Positions 31,986-40,605 of a stretch of 64,000 nucleotides of DNA are shown in pieces (positions within the stretch are counted from its first letter, which is position 1; every line of letters begins with the position of its first letter). Position numbers and translations under genes: made by a program. Under the pieces are notes generated by a model, which saw only the letters and a list, made by a program, of their open reading frames with translations, was not told where the DNA came from and did not search any database. Origin of the DNA: HGM13010 sp934527315. Lineage in GTDB: Bacteria; Bacillota; Clostridia; Oscillospirales; Oscillospiraceae. The stretch spans positions 62,001-126,000 of the forward strand of contig CAKTAK010000001.1 in NCBI GenBank assembly GCA_934527315.1. Direction: 5' to 3'.

Positions 31986-32104
31986 ATGTGACAAATCCGG
32001 GGCCGTTTCAGAACCACGGATTCGTGAAAATGCATGATTTATGCGTGGAAGTTGCAGAATTCGGAACGAGTTTCAGCTTACATTTAAGAAATATATGCGA
32101 ATGA

Positions 32105-32293
32105 CGGACAAAATTGGAAAAAATTCCGTTAATATGTGCGCTTGCGAAAAACATTTTTACATAATGACGAAACGAAACCTGCAAGCTTGCAAATTGTTTG
32201 GGCGAAGTCACGATTGACTTTTGCATACCGCCAGACTAAAATATGCCCATAACACGGCAGAGAGGCCGGAACACAAAGGAGTGTGTTCCGGCC
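32105..32293 (+). repeat. Duplicated regulatory block, copy B (partner 5068-5256)
   Basis: Ungapped partner of 5068-5256 at a constant offset of 27037. In the last 57 bases, which hold the -10 box and leader, only four positions differ, and two of these fall in loop positions 5 and 6 of the second hairpin. Confidence 0.9.
32214..32242 (+). promoter_or_regulatory. Promoter of amt
   Basis: TTGACT (32214-32219), 17-bp spacer, TAAAAT (32237-32242). Transcription would start near 32249. Confidence 0.8.
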
Positions 32294-32299
32294 TCTTTT
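32255..32299 (+). promoter_or_regulatory. Candidate ANTAR-type antitermination leader of amt
   Basis: First hairpin CGGC-AGAGAG-GCCG (32255-32268), second ACAC-AAAGGA-GTGT (32271-32284). Each has a hexaloop with A1 and G4. The competing terminator pairs AGAGGCCGGAACAC (32261-32274) with GTGTTCCGGCCTCT (32283-32296) and runs into TTTT just before the amt ribosome site. Nitrogen-assimilation genes are known ANTAR targets in Clostridia, which fits amt. Confidence 0.65.
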
Positions 32300-32319
32300 G
32301 TTATTTAGGAGGAAAAGAA

Positions 32320-33975
32320 ATGGATATGTCTGTGTGGTACTTGGTAGGCGCCGTATTGGTGTTCTTCATGCAGGGCGGGTTCGCCATGGTGGAAACCGGC
32401 TTTACCCGTGCAAAAAATGCCGGCAACATCATCATGAAAAACCTGATGGATTTTTGTATCGGCACCGTGGTGTTCATGCTGCTGGGCTACGGCATTATGA
32501 ACAGCGAAAATTACTTCTTCGGTTTGATTGGTAAACCGGAATATCAGTTGTTCACCGACTACTATGGATTTGACTGGTCGAACTTTTTCTTCCAGCTGGT
32601 GTTCTGCGCAACGGCAGCTACCATCGTTTCCGGTTCTATGGCAGAACGCACCAACTTCCTGGCTTACTGCATTTACTCCGGCGTCATCAGCGCTGTGGTG
32701 TATCCCATTGAAGCCGGTTGGGCATGGAACGGTCAGGGCTGGCTGGCCGGTTTGGGATTCGTGGATTTCGCCGGCTCCGCTGTGATTCACATGGTGGGCG
32801 GCACCACCGCTCTCATCGGCGCCATTCTGGTAGGTCCCCGGATTGGTAAGTACACGAAAGACGAGGACGGCAAGATTACTGCTCACGCAATTCCCGGTCA
32901 CTCCGTGACTCTGGGCGCACTGGGTTGTTTCATTCTCTGGTTCTGCTGGTACGGTTTCAACGGCGCTGCTGCAACCGACGCTGCTCAGATGGCACAAATT
33001 CTGGGCAACACCACCATTGCTCCCGCAGTGGCAACGGTGACCTGCATGATTTTCACTTGGGTGAAAAACGGCAAGCCGGACGTGTCCATGTGCCTGAACG
33101 CATCTCTGGCAGGCTTGGTAGCCATTACCGCTCCCTGCGCAACGGTAGACGCTCTGGGTGCCATCGTCATCGGCATTGTGGCCGGTATCTTGGTAGACGT
33201 AGTGGTCGAGGTTGTGGACCTGAAGTTCCACATTGATGACCCGGTAGGCGCTGTGGCGGTTCACGGTGCAAACGGTCTTTGGGGCACTGTGGCAGAAGGA
33301 TTGTTCAATACGGAAAGCGGTCTGTTCTACGGCGGCGGTTTCTCCCATCTGGGTGTGCAGCTGCTGGGCATCGTAGCCATCGTGGCTTACACCGTTGTGG
33401 TGATGACAATTGTGTTCAAGGTGATTGACAAACTGGTGGGCCTGAGAGTTCCTGCAGAAGTGGAAATCGAAGGTCTGGATATTGCAGAGCACGGCTTGGC
33501 CAGTGCTTACGCAGATTTCGTTTCCTGCGCTCCCATGCTGGGTCTGGAATCCTCCGGTCCCGTGGAAGTCAAGGATTTGCGGAACTTCCCCTTGGAAAAG
33601 GGCGGCGAGTCCGGTCAGCGGAAATATACCAAGGTCAGCATTGTTTGCAGCGAGGACCGGTTCGGTACCCTGCGGGATACCATGGCAGCCATCGGTGTTA
33701 CCGGCATGACCGTCACCAGTGTGATGGGCTGCGGCACACAGAAAGGCAAAATCGGACAGTATCGCGGTGTTGAAATGAGTATGAACCTGCTGCCGAAGAT
33801 TCAGGTGGACATTGTGGTTTCCACGGTTCCCCCGGAATTGGTGGTTGCGGCAGCGCGGGAGGCACTGTATACCGGCAACGTAGGCGACGGCAAGATTTTC
33901 GTCTACACCGTGGACGATGTGGTGCGTATCCGTACCGGGGAATCCGGTGTTGCGGCACTGCAGGTCGGCGAATAA
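32320..33975 (+). CDS. amt: Ammonium transporter fused to a PII signalling domain
   Basis: A 551-residue fusion. Residues about 5-410 are an Amt channel with eleven predicted spans: AMVETGFTRAKNAGNI, VYPIEAGWAWNGQGWLAGLGFVDFAGSAVIHMVGG and DDPVGAVAVHGANGLWG (channel histidines). Residues about 435-551 are a complete PII/GlnK protein: GVTGMTVTSVMGCGTQKGKIGQYRGVEM, LPKIQVDIVV and GDGKIFVYTVDDVVRIRTGE (ATP and 2-oxoglutarate site). In the T-loop the usual uridylylation Tyr51 is Met (QYRGVEMSM), so control is probably by ligand only. A tethered PII could plug the channel in cis. ATG at 32320 is 7 bases after AGGAGG. Confidence 0.95.
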   Translation: MDMSVWYLVGAVLVFFMQGGFAMVETGFTRAKNAGNIIMKNLMDFCIGTVVFMLLGYGIMNSENYFFGLIGKPEYQLFTDYYGFDWSNFFFQLVFCATAATIVSGSMAERTNFLAYCIYSGVISAVVYPIEAGWAWNGQGWLAGLGFVDFAGSAVIHMVGGTTALIGAILVGPRIGKYTKDEDGKITAHAIPGHSVTLGALGCFILWFCWYGFNGAAATDAAQMAQILGNTTIAPAVATVTCMIFTWVKNGKPDVSMCLNASLAGLVAITAPCATVDALGAIVIGIVAGILVDVVVEVVDLKFHIDDPVGAVAVHGANGLWGTVAEGLFNTESGLFYGGGFSHLGVQLLGIVAIVAYTVVVMTIVFKVIDKLVGLRVPAEVEIEGLDIAEHGLASAYADFVSCAPMLGLESSGPVEVKDLRNFPLEKGGESGQRKYTKVSIVCSEDRFGTLRDTMAAIGVTGMTVTSVMGCGTQKGKIGQYRGVEMSMNLLPKIQVDIVVSTVPPELVVAAAREALYTGNVGDGKIFVYTVDDVVRIRTGESGVAALQVGE

Positions 33976-34019
33976 TTTCTTTACCAACTCTCTTAATTGT
34001 TCCCCTCTATTTTCTCACA

Positions 34020-34055
34020 CAGACACGTCTGCATCGCAAGGTGCAGGCGTGTCTG
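34020..34055 (+). terminator. Hairpin downstream of amt
   Basis: A 14-bp stem with one wobble (34020-34033 with 34042-34055), loop TCGCAAGG, with only a short T-run after it. It is probably part of the amt 3' end. Confidence 0.6.
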
Positions 34056-34098
34056 GCGTTTCGGGGAAAGATACTATTATATATGGAATCAGAAATGC

Positions 34099-34131
34099 AA
34101 AAAGGACGCTGCGTCGCGCAGCGTCCTTTTG
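34099..34131 (-). terminator. Bidirectional terminator between amt and the HD gene
   Basis: AAAAGGACGCTGCG (34100-34113), loop TCG, CGCAGCGTCCTTTT (34117-34130), with A and T runs on opposite sides. Confidence 0.85.
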
Positions 34132-34145
34132 CATTCGTGTTCAGT

Positions 34146-34649
34146 TCAGCCCACAGCAGCGGGGTAGAGCAGGCGGCACAGCTTTTTGCCGGTTTCCGTA
34201 CGGAACACCATCTGATATGCCTTCCGCTGACTTGCGGGAGGAATCCGGTCCTCGTAGAGATTGACCAACATATCGGCCTCCAGCAGAATCTGGTAATCCG
34301 GTCCGTCCACCAAATCATAGGTATGGTGATGTGCAACCAGATAGGAAACCCGTTTGATAACGTCTTCCGGGAGTCCCAGTTCTTCCAACATAGCCTCAGC
34401 CTCGCCGGGTCCAATCATTTCCTGATACTTGGCAGATGCGGAACCATAGTTTTCCACCGCCAGATGAATTCCGATGTCATGGACAATGGCAGCCAGCTCC
34501 AAAATCTCCTGGGTGTCTTTATCCAGACCTTCCTGCCGACCGATGTAGGCGGCAAATGCGTGTACCTTGATGAAATGGTGAATCCGCATCGGGTCGCCGC
34601 TGTCATACTCAATCATTGCCTGCAAAACCCGGTTAATCGAATGTTTCAT
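34146..34649 (-). CDS. HD-domain protein (putative phosphohydrolase)
   Basis: A 167-residue protein with HD metal motifs: MRIHHFIKVHAFAAYIG, LELAAIVHDIGIH (the HD pair) and SYLVAHHHTYDLVDGPDYQILLEADMLVNL (later His and Asp). This arrangement resembles small nucleotidase-type HD hydrolases. The substrate is unknown. GGTTGAGGTG precedes the ATG on the minus strand. Confidence 0.88.
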   Translation of the reverse strand: MKHSINRVLQAMIEYDSGDPMRIHHFIKVHAFAAYIGRQEGLDKDTQEILELAAIVHDIGIHLAVENYGSASAKYQEMIGPGEAEAMLEELGLPEDVIKRVSYLVAHHHTYDLVDGPDYQILLEADMLVNLYEDRIPPASQRKAYQMVFRTETGKKLCRLLYPAAVG

Positions 34650-34800
34650 AATGTTTCACCTCAACCAATCAACTTCCTGATTCAATGGTACATCATGAAT
34701 TGGAATCCGTCAACCAACGTTAATTTCGTGTCAGAGTACGGCTTGTTTTCCGGGAAAATGCCTGCTATAATCGAGAAAAACAAAGAAAAGGAGAACAGCG

Positions 34801-35901
34801 GTGGAACAGAGCTATTTTGCACGGGAAATCGAGCAGATTCGGGAAAAATCGGCGCAGCTGTACGAAGAATCAGGCAGAACGGTGGTCATTGCCATTGACG
34901 GAATGGCCGCCTCCGGAAAAACGACGTTGGCGGAAAATTTATCCCGCGTGCTGCAATGCGGTGTGATTCACATGGACGACTTTTTCCTGCCCCAGGGTTT
35001 TCGCACGCCGGAGCGCCTGCGTACCCCGGGGGGAAACGTTTATCACGAGCGGTTCCGACAGGAGGTACTCCCGTTTCTGCGCTGCGGCGAGCCCTTTGCC
35101 TACCGCATTTTTGATGCGCATCGGCACGTTTACACCGGTATGCGGCAGGTGCCTGCAGGACCCTATCTGATTGTGGAGGGCGCCTATGCCTGCCACCCGG
35201 TGTTTGAAAATCCCTACGATTTGCGGGTGTTCTGCAAAGTCAGCCCGACCGAGCAGATGCGCCGTGTGCGGGAGCGGGCGCCGGAACGGGCGGAAATGTT
35301 TGAGGCGATGTGGATTCCCATGGAAAACCGATATTTTCAGGCCAATGCCACGGAAGAAAACAGCGATATGGTACTGTTTTCCGGTCCGGAGGAGCCGGAG
35401 CCGCCGTTGGAAATTGAGCGGAAATATTTGATTCGTTACCCGGATTTGGCGTATCTGGATTCTGTCTGCGCAAAAAAGGTGGAGATGGTTCAGACTTATC
35501 TGCAGGGCACGGAGGGGGGCAGCTCCCGGCGGGTGCGGAAAAGTACGGTAAACGGTGTGACCTATTATCGGAAGAACAGCAAGCAGAAAATCAACGGAAC
35601 CACCCGCATTGAAAAGCAGGGAGACCTGACGGAGCGGGAATACAATATTTTGCTGGGCTTTGCAGACCCCAAACGGCAACCCATTCATAAAACCCGTTGG
35701 TGTGTGCCCTTCGGAGAATTGGTGGCGGAAATTGACGTGTTTGATTTCTGGACGGACCGGGCAATCTGCGAAGTGGAGCTGCCGACGGAGGATACCCCGG
35801 TGGCGCTGCCGGAATTTTTGCATGTGATTCGCGATGTGACCGACGATACCCGATACACCAATGCCGCCTTGGCTTATGAAATTCCCATGGACGAAATTTA
35901 A
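34801..35901 (+). CDS. Uridine-kinase-like P-loop kinase fused to a CYTH domain
   Basis: A 366-residue protein with GTG start after AAGGAG. Residues 1-195 are a nucleoside-kinase-type P-loop domain: Walker A DGMAASGKTTLAENL (residues 33-47), HMDDFFLPQGF (acidic substrate motif) and LIVEGAYACHPVF. Residues about 203-362 form a CYTH triphosphate-tunnel domain: EIERKYLIRYPDL, then RRVRKSTVNGVTYYRK, TEREYNILLGF and ICEVELPTED, with the ExExK signature. CYTH domains bind triphosphates or polyphosphate. The combined activity is not known. Confidence 0.88.
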   Translation: MEQSYFAREIEQIREKSAQLYEESGRTVVIAIDGMAASGKTTLAENLSRVLQCGVIHMDDFFLPQGFRTPERLRTPGGNVYHERFRQEVLPFLRCGEPFAYRIFDAHRHVYTGMRQVPAGPYLIVEGAYACHPVFENPYDLRVFCKVSPTEQMRRVRERAPERAEMFEAMWIPMENRYFQANATEENSDMVLFSGPEEPEPPLEIERKYLIRYPDLAYLDSVCAKKVEMVQTYLQGTEGGSSRRVRKSTVNGVTYYRKNSKQKINGTTRIEKQGDLTEREYNILLGFADPKRQPIHKTRWCVPFGELVAEIDVFDFWTDRAICEVELPTEDTPVALPEFLHVIRDVTDDTRYTNAALAYEIPMDEI

Positions 35902-35913
35902 GGAGAACTTGTT

Positions 35914-36375
35914 ATGAAGACTTTGATTGCTTATTACAGCCGCAGCGGACGGACCAAAACCGCAGCGGAGAAAATTGCGGAGCTTACCGGTGGTACGCTG
36001 CTGGAAATTTGTGAGGCAGAGCCCTATCCGGCGGAATACCGCCAGCTGGTAAACCGGGTTTTGGGAGAGATTCAGACCGATGCCCGGCCTAATATTCAGC
36101 CAGTGGCGGGCAGCAGCGCCGATTGGGACGCATTGATTCTGGGAACCCCCAACTGGTGCGGCACCATGGCACCCCCGCTGATGACCTTTTTGCAGCAATG
36201 GGATTGGAGCGGCAAGAAGATTCTGCCCTTTGGCACCAACGGTGGCGGCGGCACCGGGCGCTTGGCGGAAGATGCAGCCAGATTGGTGCCCAACGGAAAC
36301 ATTGCCCCGGTATTGGATTTGCCGGACCCGGAGGATACGGAAAAAATCCGCCGTTGGCTGGAGGCACAGCTGTAA
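35914..36375 (+). CDS. Flavodoxin
   Basis: A 153-residue FMN protein: LIAYYSRSGRTKTAAEKIAELTGG binds the FMN phosphate, TPNWCGTMAPPLMTFLQQWDWSGKKILPFGTNGGGG carries the later flavin loops. AAGGAG precedes the ATG. With the flavin reductase that follows 42 bp later it may form a small electron-transfer unit. Confidence 0.9.
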   Translation: MKTLIAYYSRSGRTKTAAEKIAELTGGTLLEICEAEPYPAEYRQLVNRVLGEIQTDARPNIQPVAGSSADWDALILGTPNWCGTMAPPLMTFLQQWDWSGKKILPFGTNGGGGTGRLAEDAARLVPNGNIAPVLDLPDPEDTEKIRRWLEAQL

Positions 36376-36417
36376 GACGTAGGACGGAAAATCGGAATCG
36401 TCGCAGAGAGAATTTAT

Positions 36418-36954
36418 ATGGAAAATTTCAAAGAAAAAGAATATAAAGTATTTGAACTGTTTGATCAGCAGTGGGCAATTGTAACTGCCGGCTCCATGGA
36501 GCATTATAACAGCTGCACCATCGGTTGGGGCAGCTTGGGAAATCTATGGGGAAAGGTGGGCAAAAGCCGCCCCACCGTTACGATTTACGTGCACCCGGCC
36601 CGCTACACCAGTCAATTTCTGGAAAACAGCGACACCTTTACGGTGAGCTTTTATCCGGAGGATTGCAAAAAGGCTTTGGGCTATATCGGCGGACATTCCG
36701 GCAGAGACGGGGAAAAAGCCGCGGCGGCAGGTCTGACGCCGGTGGCATTCGGTCCGGGAGTCACGTACAAAGAGGCGAATCTGACGTTTCTGTGCAAGAA
36801 ATTGTATCAGCATCAGTTCGCCACGGAGGATATTGCGCCGGAGGTGCAGGAATATTATGCGTCTATGCCCAAGGTATACCCCGATTTCAAAGGGGGCTGG
36901 CAGCCTCATCTTGTGTTTATCGGGGAGATTATTGACGTGATAGACGAGCGGTAA
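36418..36954 (+). CDS. Flavin reductase family protein (FMN-binding split barrel)
   Basis: A 178-residue protein: WAIVTAGSMEHYNSCTIGWGSLGNLWGKVGKSRPTVTIYV is typical of clostridial flavoredoxin-like proteins, followed by FTVSFYPEDCKKALGYIGGHSGRDGEK. It likely binds FMN as a dimer and passes electrons; the partner is unknown. A terminator follows. Confidence 0.9.
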   Translation: MENFKEKEYKVFELFDQQWAIVTAGSMEHYNSCTIGWGSLGNLWGKVGKSRPTVTIYVHPARYTSQFLENSDTFTVSFYPEDCKKALGYIGGHSGRDGEKAAAAGLTPVAFGPGVTYKEANLTFLCKKLYQHQFATEDIAPEVQEYYASMPKVYPDFKGGWQPHLVFIGEIIDVIDER

Positions 36955-36987
36955 ATCATGTTCCGGAACGGTTCAATCAATCAAAAA

Positions 36988-37032
36988 TCAGCCTTCGTAT
37001 GGTTCAAAACATACGAAGGCTGAACTGTTTTT
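36988..37032 (+). terminator. Terminator after the flavin reductase gene
   Basis: A 14-bp perfect stem TCAGCCTTCGTATG (36988-37001) with CATACGAAGGCTGA (37010-37023), then ACTG and TTTTT. Confidence 0.85.
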
Positions 37033-37057
37033 GCACGGATGACCGAACAAGGCAAGG

Positions 37058-38113
37058 TCACAATGCCAGAATATCCTGCAAAATTTCCATCAAATGGGAC
37101 GCATACAGACTGAAAAACGCGTCGATTTCGGTTCCGTCTTCCATGGTCAGACGGATATGCTGCTCATCGCTGCCGGGGGCGGCGGCAATCAGCCGGGCAA
37201 GGGGCAGACGCTTGCCGGGCAATTCGGCTTGGGAGAACACGCTGCTGTAAAGGGCATCTTCCGTGAGAAGAAAACCGTTTTTTCCGGTGCCGAAAAGGGA
37301 AGTATCCAGCAGGGCAACCACGGATTCCGGCGGGCATGACACAGCGTAGGCGTTCAATGCGCTTTGCACTGATTGATCTTTACATTGCTCCACCGGGCGG
37401 AAGGAATGGCTGAGAATTTTCGGGTGACGCGCCACAACGGTCAGCAGCTGTGCCCGGGTGAGCGCCGTACTCCGCCGGGACTTGACGGGGATGACCGTCT
37501 CCGGCTTGGGTTCCGGTTTCGGCAGGGGCGGAATGGGCTTGGCAGGGACTTTCGCCGCCGGGGCAGCTGATTTTTTCGGCTCCGGTTTCTTTGTCGGGGC
37601 GGATTTCGGCTTGGAAACGGGGTTCTCTATCCGCTCCGAGGCCAAATCGTCCAAGGTGCCCAGAAACTGATCCAAAGACAAATCCCAACGCACGTCCTTT
37701 CCCCGCACCACTTCCGGGAGGGAGCAGCGGAAGAGAAATGTGTTGCTTTCGTCAAAGCCCAAGGGAGAATCCTCCAACGCCTCCAACAGCGAAAAGTCCG
37801 CCAAATCCATGGAGCCGGTGTCTTGGGTGTCCGGGTCATCGAAAAAGAAAAGCAGATAGGGCGCTGCGCTGCGGTCAGCTGCTTGCAGCTCGTAAATTAC
37901 ATCGTCAAAATCCTCCAGATCGCTGTAAGAAAGAATGCAGACGGCACCGTCCAACGGCTTTGCGGGTTTCTTTTTGGAATCTACAAATTCATGCAGACAA
38001 GGGCGAAGGTCGGCAGCCTCCGCAGCCGTATTCAATGCATCGGAAAAGGTGCCCCGGCTGTTGGAAAGCCGGCCGATGGTCATATAATAGCCGCGCTTTT
38101 GCGTTTTCCGCAT
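37058..38113 (-). CDS. Uncharacterised protein with Pro/Lys-rich linker and C-terminal PH-like domain
   Basis: A 351-residue protein I do not recognise. Residues 1-150 are a mixed alpha/beta acidic region with ILSYSDLEDFDDVIYELQAADRSAAPYLLFFFDDPD. Residues about 165-215 are a low-complexity Lys/Pro/Ala linker. Residues about 270-350 (ALLDTSLFGTGKNGFLLTEDALYSSVF and MEDGTEIDAFFSLYASHLMEIL) look like a bacterial PH-like domain that often senses or anchors. Start at 38113 has AAGGAG nearby. Confidence 0.7.
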   Translation of the reverse strand: MRKTQKRGYYMTIGRLSNSRGTFSDALNTAAEAADLRPCLHEFVDSKKKPAKPLDGAVCILSYSDLEDFDDVIYELQAADRSAAPYLLFFFDDPDTQDTGSMDLADFSLLEALEDSPLGFDESNTFLFRCSLPEVVRGKDVRWDLSLDQFLGTLDDLASERIENPVSKPKSAPTKKPEPKKSAAPAAKVPAKPIPPLPKPEPKPETVIPVKSRRSTALTRAQLLTVVARHPKILSHSFRPVEQCKDQSVQSALNAYAVSCPPESVVALLDTSLFGTGKNGFLLTEDALYSSVFSQAELPGKRLPLARLIAAAPGSDEQHIRLTMEDGTEIDAFFSLYASHLMEILQDILAL

Positions 38114-38143
38114 AGAAAAGTCTCCTTATCGAGTCATAAAACA

Positions 38144-38178
38144 GGGGTTGTTGTCCGGTTTCTCAAGACAACAACCCC
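38144..38178 (-). terminator. Terminator downstream of the small exporter gene
   Basis: On the minus strand GGGGTTGTTGTC (38178-38167) pairs with GACAACAACCCC (38155-38144), followed by TGTTTT. Confidence 0.8.
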
Positions 38179-38190
38179 CATTCGTTTTGT

Positions 38191-38646
38191 TTAGAAAATC
38201 AGGGAAATACCGCCGCAAATCAGCAGCATAATCACGCCGGCAATCAAAACACCCAACAGCACCGCGGGAAAGGATTGCCGCAGGCGAATGTTCATCAGCG
38301 CCGCCACCAACGCGCCGGTCCATGCACCGGTGCCCGGCAGGGGAATGGCCACCAGAATGGTCAAACCCGCCAAGGCATAGCGCCGCACCAAATCGGATTT
38401 CTTTTCCGCCCGGTCTTCCAGCCACCGGACCCGATTGCCCAGCCAGCGGGAATGTTCCCGGGCCCAGTTGAAAATCCGGCGAATGAAAATCATGATGAAC
38501 GGAACCGGAACCATATTTCCCGCCACGGCAGCCAGATAGGTCAGCCATGGGTCCAGACCGGCGGCCAATCCGTAGGGAATGGCGCCCCGGAGCTCCACAA
38601 CGGGAATCATCGACATGAAAAACACATGGAAAAACAGTTGTCGCAT
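38191..38646 (-). CDS. Putative small multidrug export protein (COG2426 family)
   Basis: A 151-residue membrane protein with four predicted spans. MSMIPVVELRGAIPYGLAAGLDPW, NMVPVPFIMIFIRRI and IPLPGTGAWTGALVAALMNI are characteristic of this family, which has a VELRGAIP re-entrant motif. Its transport substrate is not established. Confidence 0.88.
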   Translation of the reverse strand: MRQLFFHVFFMSMIPVVELRGAIPYGLAAGLDPWLTYLAAVAGNMVPVPFIMIFIRRIFNWAREHSRWLGNRVRWLEDRAEKKSDLVRRYALAGLTILVAIPLPGTGAWTGALVAALMNIRLRQSFPAVLLGVLIAGVIMLLICGGISLIF

Positions 38647-38683
38647 TCACGCACCGCTTTCCGCCGAAACGGCTTGGTAATGA

Positions 38684-40120
38684 TTAGTATGCAACGCCCC
38701 AGAGAATATCGGTGGTGCATTCTTTGCCGCAGCAGACGCATTTGCCCTTGGTGCCGGACTGGCTCAAAGGCATGCAGCGGGAGGACACACCGGCTTTTTC
38801 CTTCATGTCCAGCTCGCACTGCAGGTCGCCGCACCATTTGGTCTTTGCAAAGCCGCCTTCGGTTTCGATGAAGGTTTTCACGTCTTCCAGCGTCTCGCAT
38901 TCCTTGGTATGCTCGTCCAGATTCTTCTTTGCCTTGTCGAACAGACCCTGCTGCACCTGCTCCAGAACTTCGGAGACCGATGCTGCCAGCTCGTCGATAT
39001 TGATGGTGACCTTTTCCCGGTTGTCCCGGCGCACGGCCACGCACTGGTTGTTCTCCATATCCCGGGGACCAATTTCCAGACGGACGGGAACACCCTTCAT
39101 CTCCCACTGTGCGCACTTCCAGCCCAGAGAGTTGTCGCTGTCGTCCATCTTTACTCGGATTCCGGCGGCTTTCAGCGTATCGTACAGCTCGCCGGCCTTC
39201 TCCAGAACGCCTTCCTTATGCTGTGCCACGGGAACGATGATGACCTGAATGGGTGCAACGTGGGGGGGCAGAACCAGACCGTTGTTGTCACCGTGGGTCA
39301 TAATCAGACCGCCGATGGTACGGGTGGACATACCCCAAGAGGTTTCGTGGGGGGTCTGCAGCTTGTTATCTTTATCGGAGAATGCAATGCCGAATGCCTT
39401 TGCGAAGCCGTCGCCGAAATAGTGGCTGGTGCCGGACTGCAGGGCTTTGTGGTCATGCATCATGCACTCCACGGTGTAAGTCCGCTCAGCACCGGCAAAT
39501 TTTTCCTTATCGGTTTTGTTGCCGCGGACAACGGGCATTGCCAGCAGATTTTCCAGACAGTCTGCATAGACCTCCAGCATCTGCTCGGTTTCCTCAATGG
39601 CCTCCTCGGCGGTTGCGTGGAGAGTGTGACCCTCCTGCCACAGGAACTCACGGCCGCGCAGGAAAGGACGAGTGGTCTTTTCCCAACGGAGCACGGAGCA
39701 CCACTGGTTATACTTCATGGGCAGGTCGCGCCAGGAGTGAACCACATGGCTCCAGTGGTCGCAGAACAGAGTTTCGGAGGTGGGGCGGATGCACAGACGC
39801 TCGGGCAGCTCCTCGCTGCCGCCCATGGTGACCCATGCGCACTCCGGTGCAAAGCCTTCCACGTGGTCTTTTTCCTTCTGCAGCAGGGATTCGGGAATCA
39901 GCATGGGCATGGACACGTTATCGTGACCCAGCTCTTTGAACCGCTTATCCAGAAAGTTCATAATGTTTTCCCAAATGGCATAGCCATAGGGACGCAGAAT
40001 GAACATACCCTTGATGCCGGAGTAGTCCACCAACTCTGCTTTCACGCAGACGTCGGTAAACCACTGGGCGAAATCAACTTCCATATCGGTAATTTGTTCG
40101 ACTTTTTTCTCTTTTGCCAT
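38684..40120 (-). CDS. proS: Prolyl-tRNA synthetase (archaeal/eukaryotic-type, ProS type 3)
   Basis: A 478-residue class II synthetase without the bacterial editing insertion. Motif 2 lies in KYNQWCSVLRWEKTTRPFLRGREFLWQEGHTLHAT; motif 3 in GGLIMTHGDNNGLVLPPHVAPIQVIIVPV. The C-terminal zinc-binding extension shows GTKGKCVCCGKEC and the protein ends in Tyr, as in this type. ATG at 40120 is preceded by GGAGAG; in-frame codons to 40177 overlap that site. No T-box leader is visible. Confidence 0.95.
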   Translation of the reverse strand: MAKEKKVEQITDMEVDFAQWFTDVCVKAELVDYSGIKGMFILRPYGYAIWENIMNFLDKRFKELGHDNVSMPMLIPESLLQKEKDHVEGFAPECAWVTMGGSEELPERLCIRPTSETLFCDHWSHVVHSWRDLPMKYNQWCSVLRWEKTTRPFLRGREFLWQEGHTLHATAEEAIEETEQMLEVYADCLENLLAMPVVRGNKTDKEKFAGAERTYTVECMMHDHKALQSGTSHYFGDGFAKAFGIAFSDKDNKLQTPHETSWGMSTRTIGGLIMTHGDNNGLVLPPHVAPIQVIIVPVAQHKEGVLEKAGELYDTLKAAGIRVKMDDSDNSLGWKCAQWEMKGVPVRLEIGPRDMENNQCVAVRRDNREKVTINIDELAASVSEVLEQVQQGLFDKAKKNLDEHTKECETLEDVKTFIETEGGFAKTKWCGDLQCELDMKEKAGVSSRCMPLSQSGTKGKCVCCGKECTTDILWGVAY

Positions 40121-40209
40121 GAGATATCTCTCCATTTCTATCGATTCCACAGATTGTGGCAAATTGCGGGTGTGCAAGATACGCGCAATGCTCGTATTTT
40201 AACTTATAT

Positions 40210-40238
40210 ATTTTATAGGTAAGCCGTCTCCTTGTCAA
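40210..40238 (-). promoter_or_regulatory. Promoter of proS
   Basis: On the minus strand TTGACA (40238-40233), 17-bp spacer, TAAAAT (40215-40210). Confidence 0.8.
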
Positions 40239-40286
40239 GCACAACCGCGGTTTTTCACATATACTGAAGAGGGAAGGAGGGAGAAA

Positions 40287-40595
40287 ATGAGCCTATCGGG
40301 ACAATTTTATGTGCGTCCGGCGGCGGGAGAACTGATTCGGGCGGTGTTTGCGCCGGAGCCCGATGACCGGGCCATCTTGTTGGGACGGCTGACCGACGGC
40401 AGCGGCATGCCTGTGGAAGACGGCGCCGTGCTGCTGTTCCGGGACGGAATGGAGCAGCCGGAGCTGCTGGGGCGGACCGTTACCGACCGGGACGGAATGT
40501 TTTTGTTCGGACCGTTGGAGAGCGGAATATTATATGTGGTCAAGGTGTTCAAAAACGGATTGCAGGAGCGCAATCTGGAACTGAAAAGCGTTTAG
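40287..40595 (+). CDS. Small protein with carboxypeptidase-regulatory-like beta domain
   Basis: A 102-residue protein. AILLGRLTDGSGMPVEDGAVLLFRDG followed by LLGRTVTDRDGMFLFGPLESGILYVVKVF matches the carboxypeptidase-regulatory/CNA-B-like fold in which a G-x-V-T-D-x-x-G-x-F pattern recurs. It has no signal peptide. GGAAGGAGG precedes the ATG. Function unknown; it may be a structural module of a spore or cell protein. Confidence 0.7.
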   Translation: MSLSGQFYVRPAAGELIRAVFAPEPDDRAILLGRLTDGSGMPVEDGAVLLFRDGMEQPELLGRTVTDRDGMFLFGPLESGILYVVKVFKNGLQERNLELKSV

Positions 40596-40605
40596 AACAT
40601 AAAAA

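Larger units (their letters stand above)
31986..32319. promoter_or_regulatory. Regulatory region upstream of amt
   Basis: No gene is supported in these 334 bases. They carry the second copy of the duplicated block (32105-32293), the amt promoter, the two-hairpin leader and its terminator, which ends just before the ribosome site AGGAGG (32307-32312). Confidence 0.8.

Noticed and set aside
40121..40286. T-box leader before proS
   Set aside because: The space is too short and lacks a T-box sequence and specifier stem; an ordinary promoter lies there instead.
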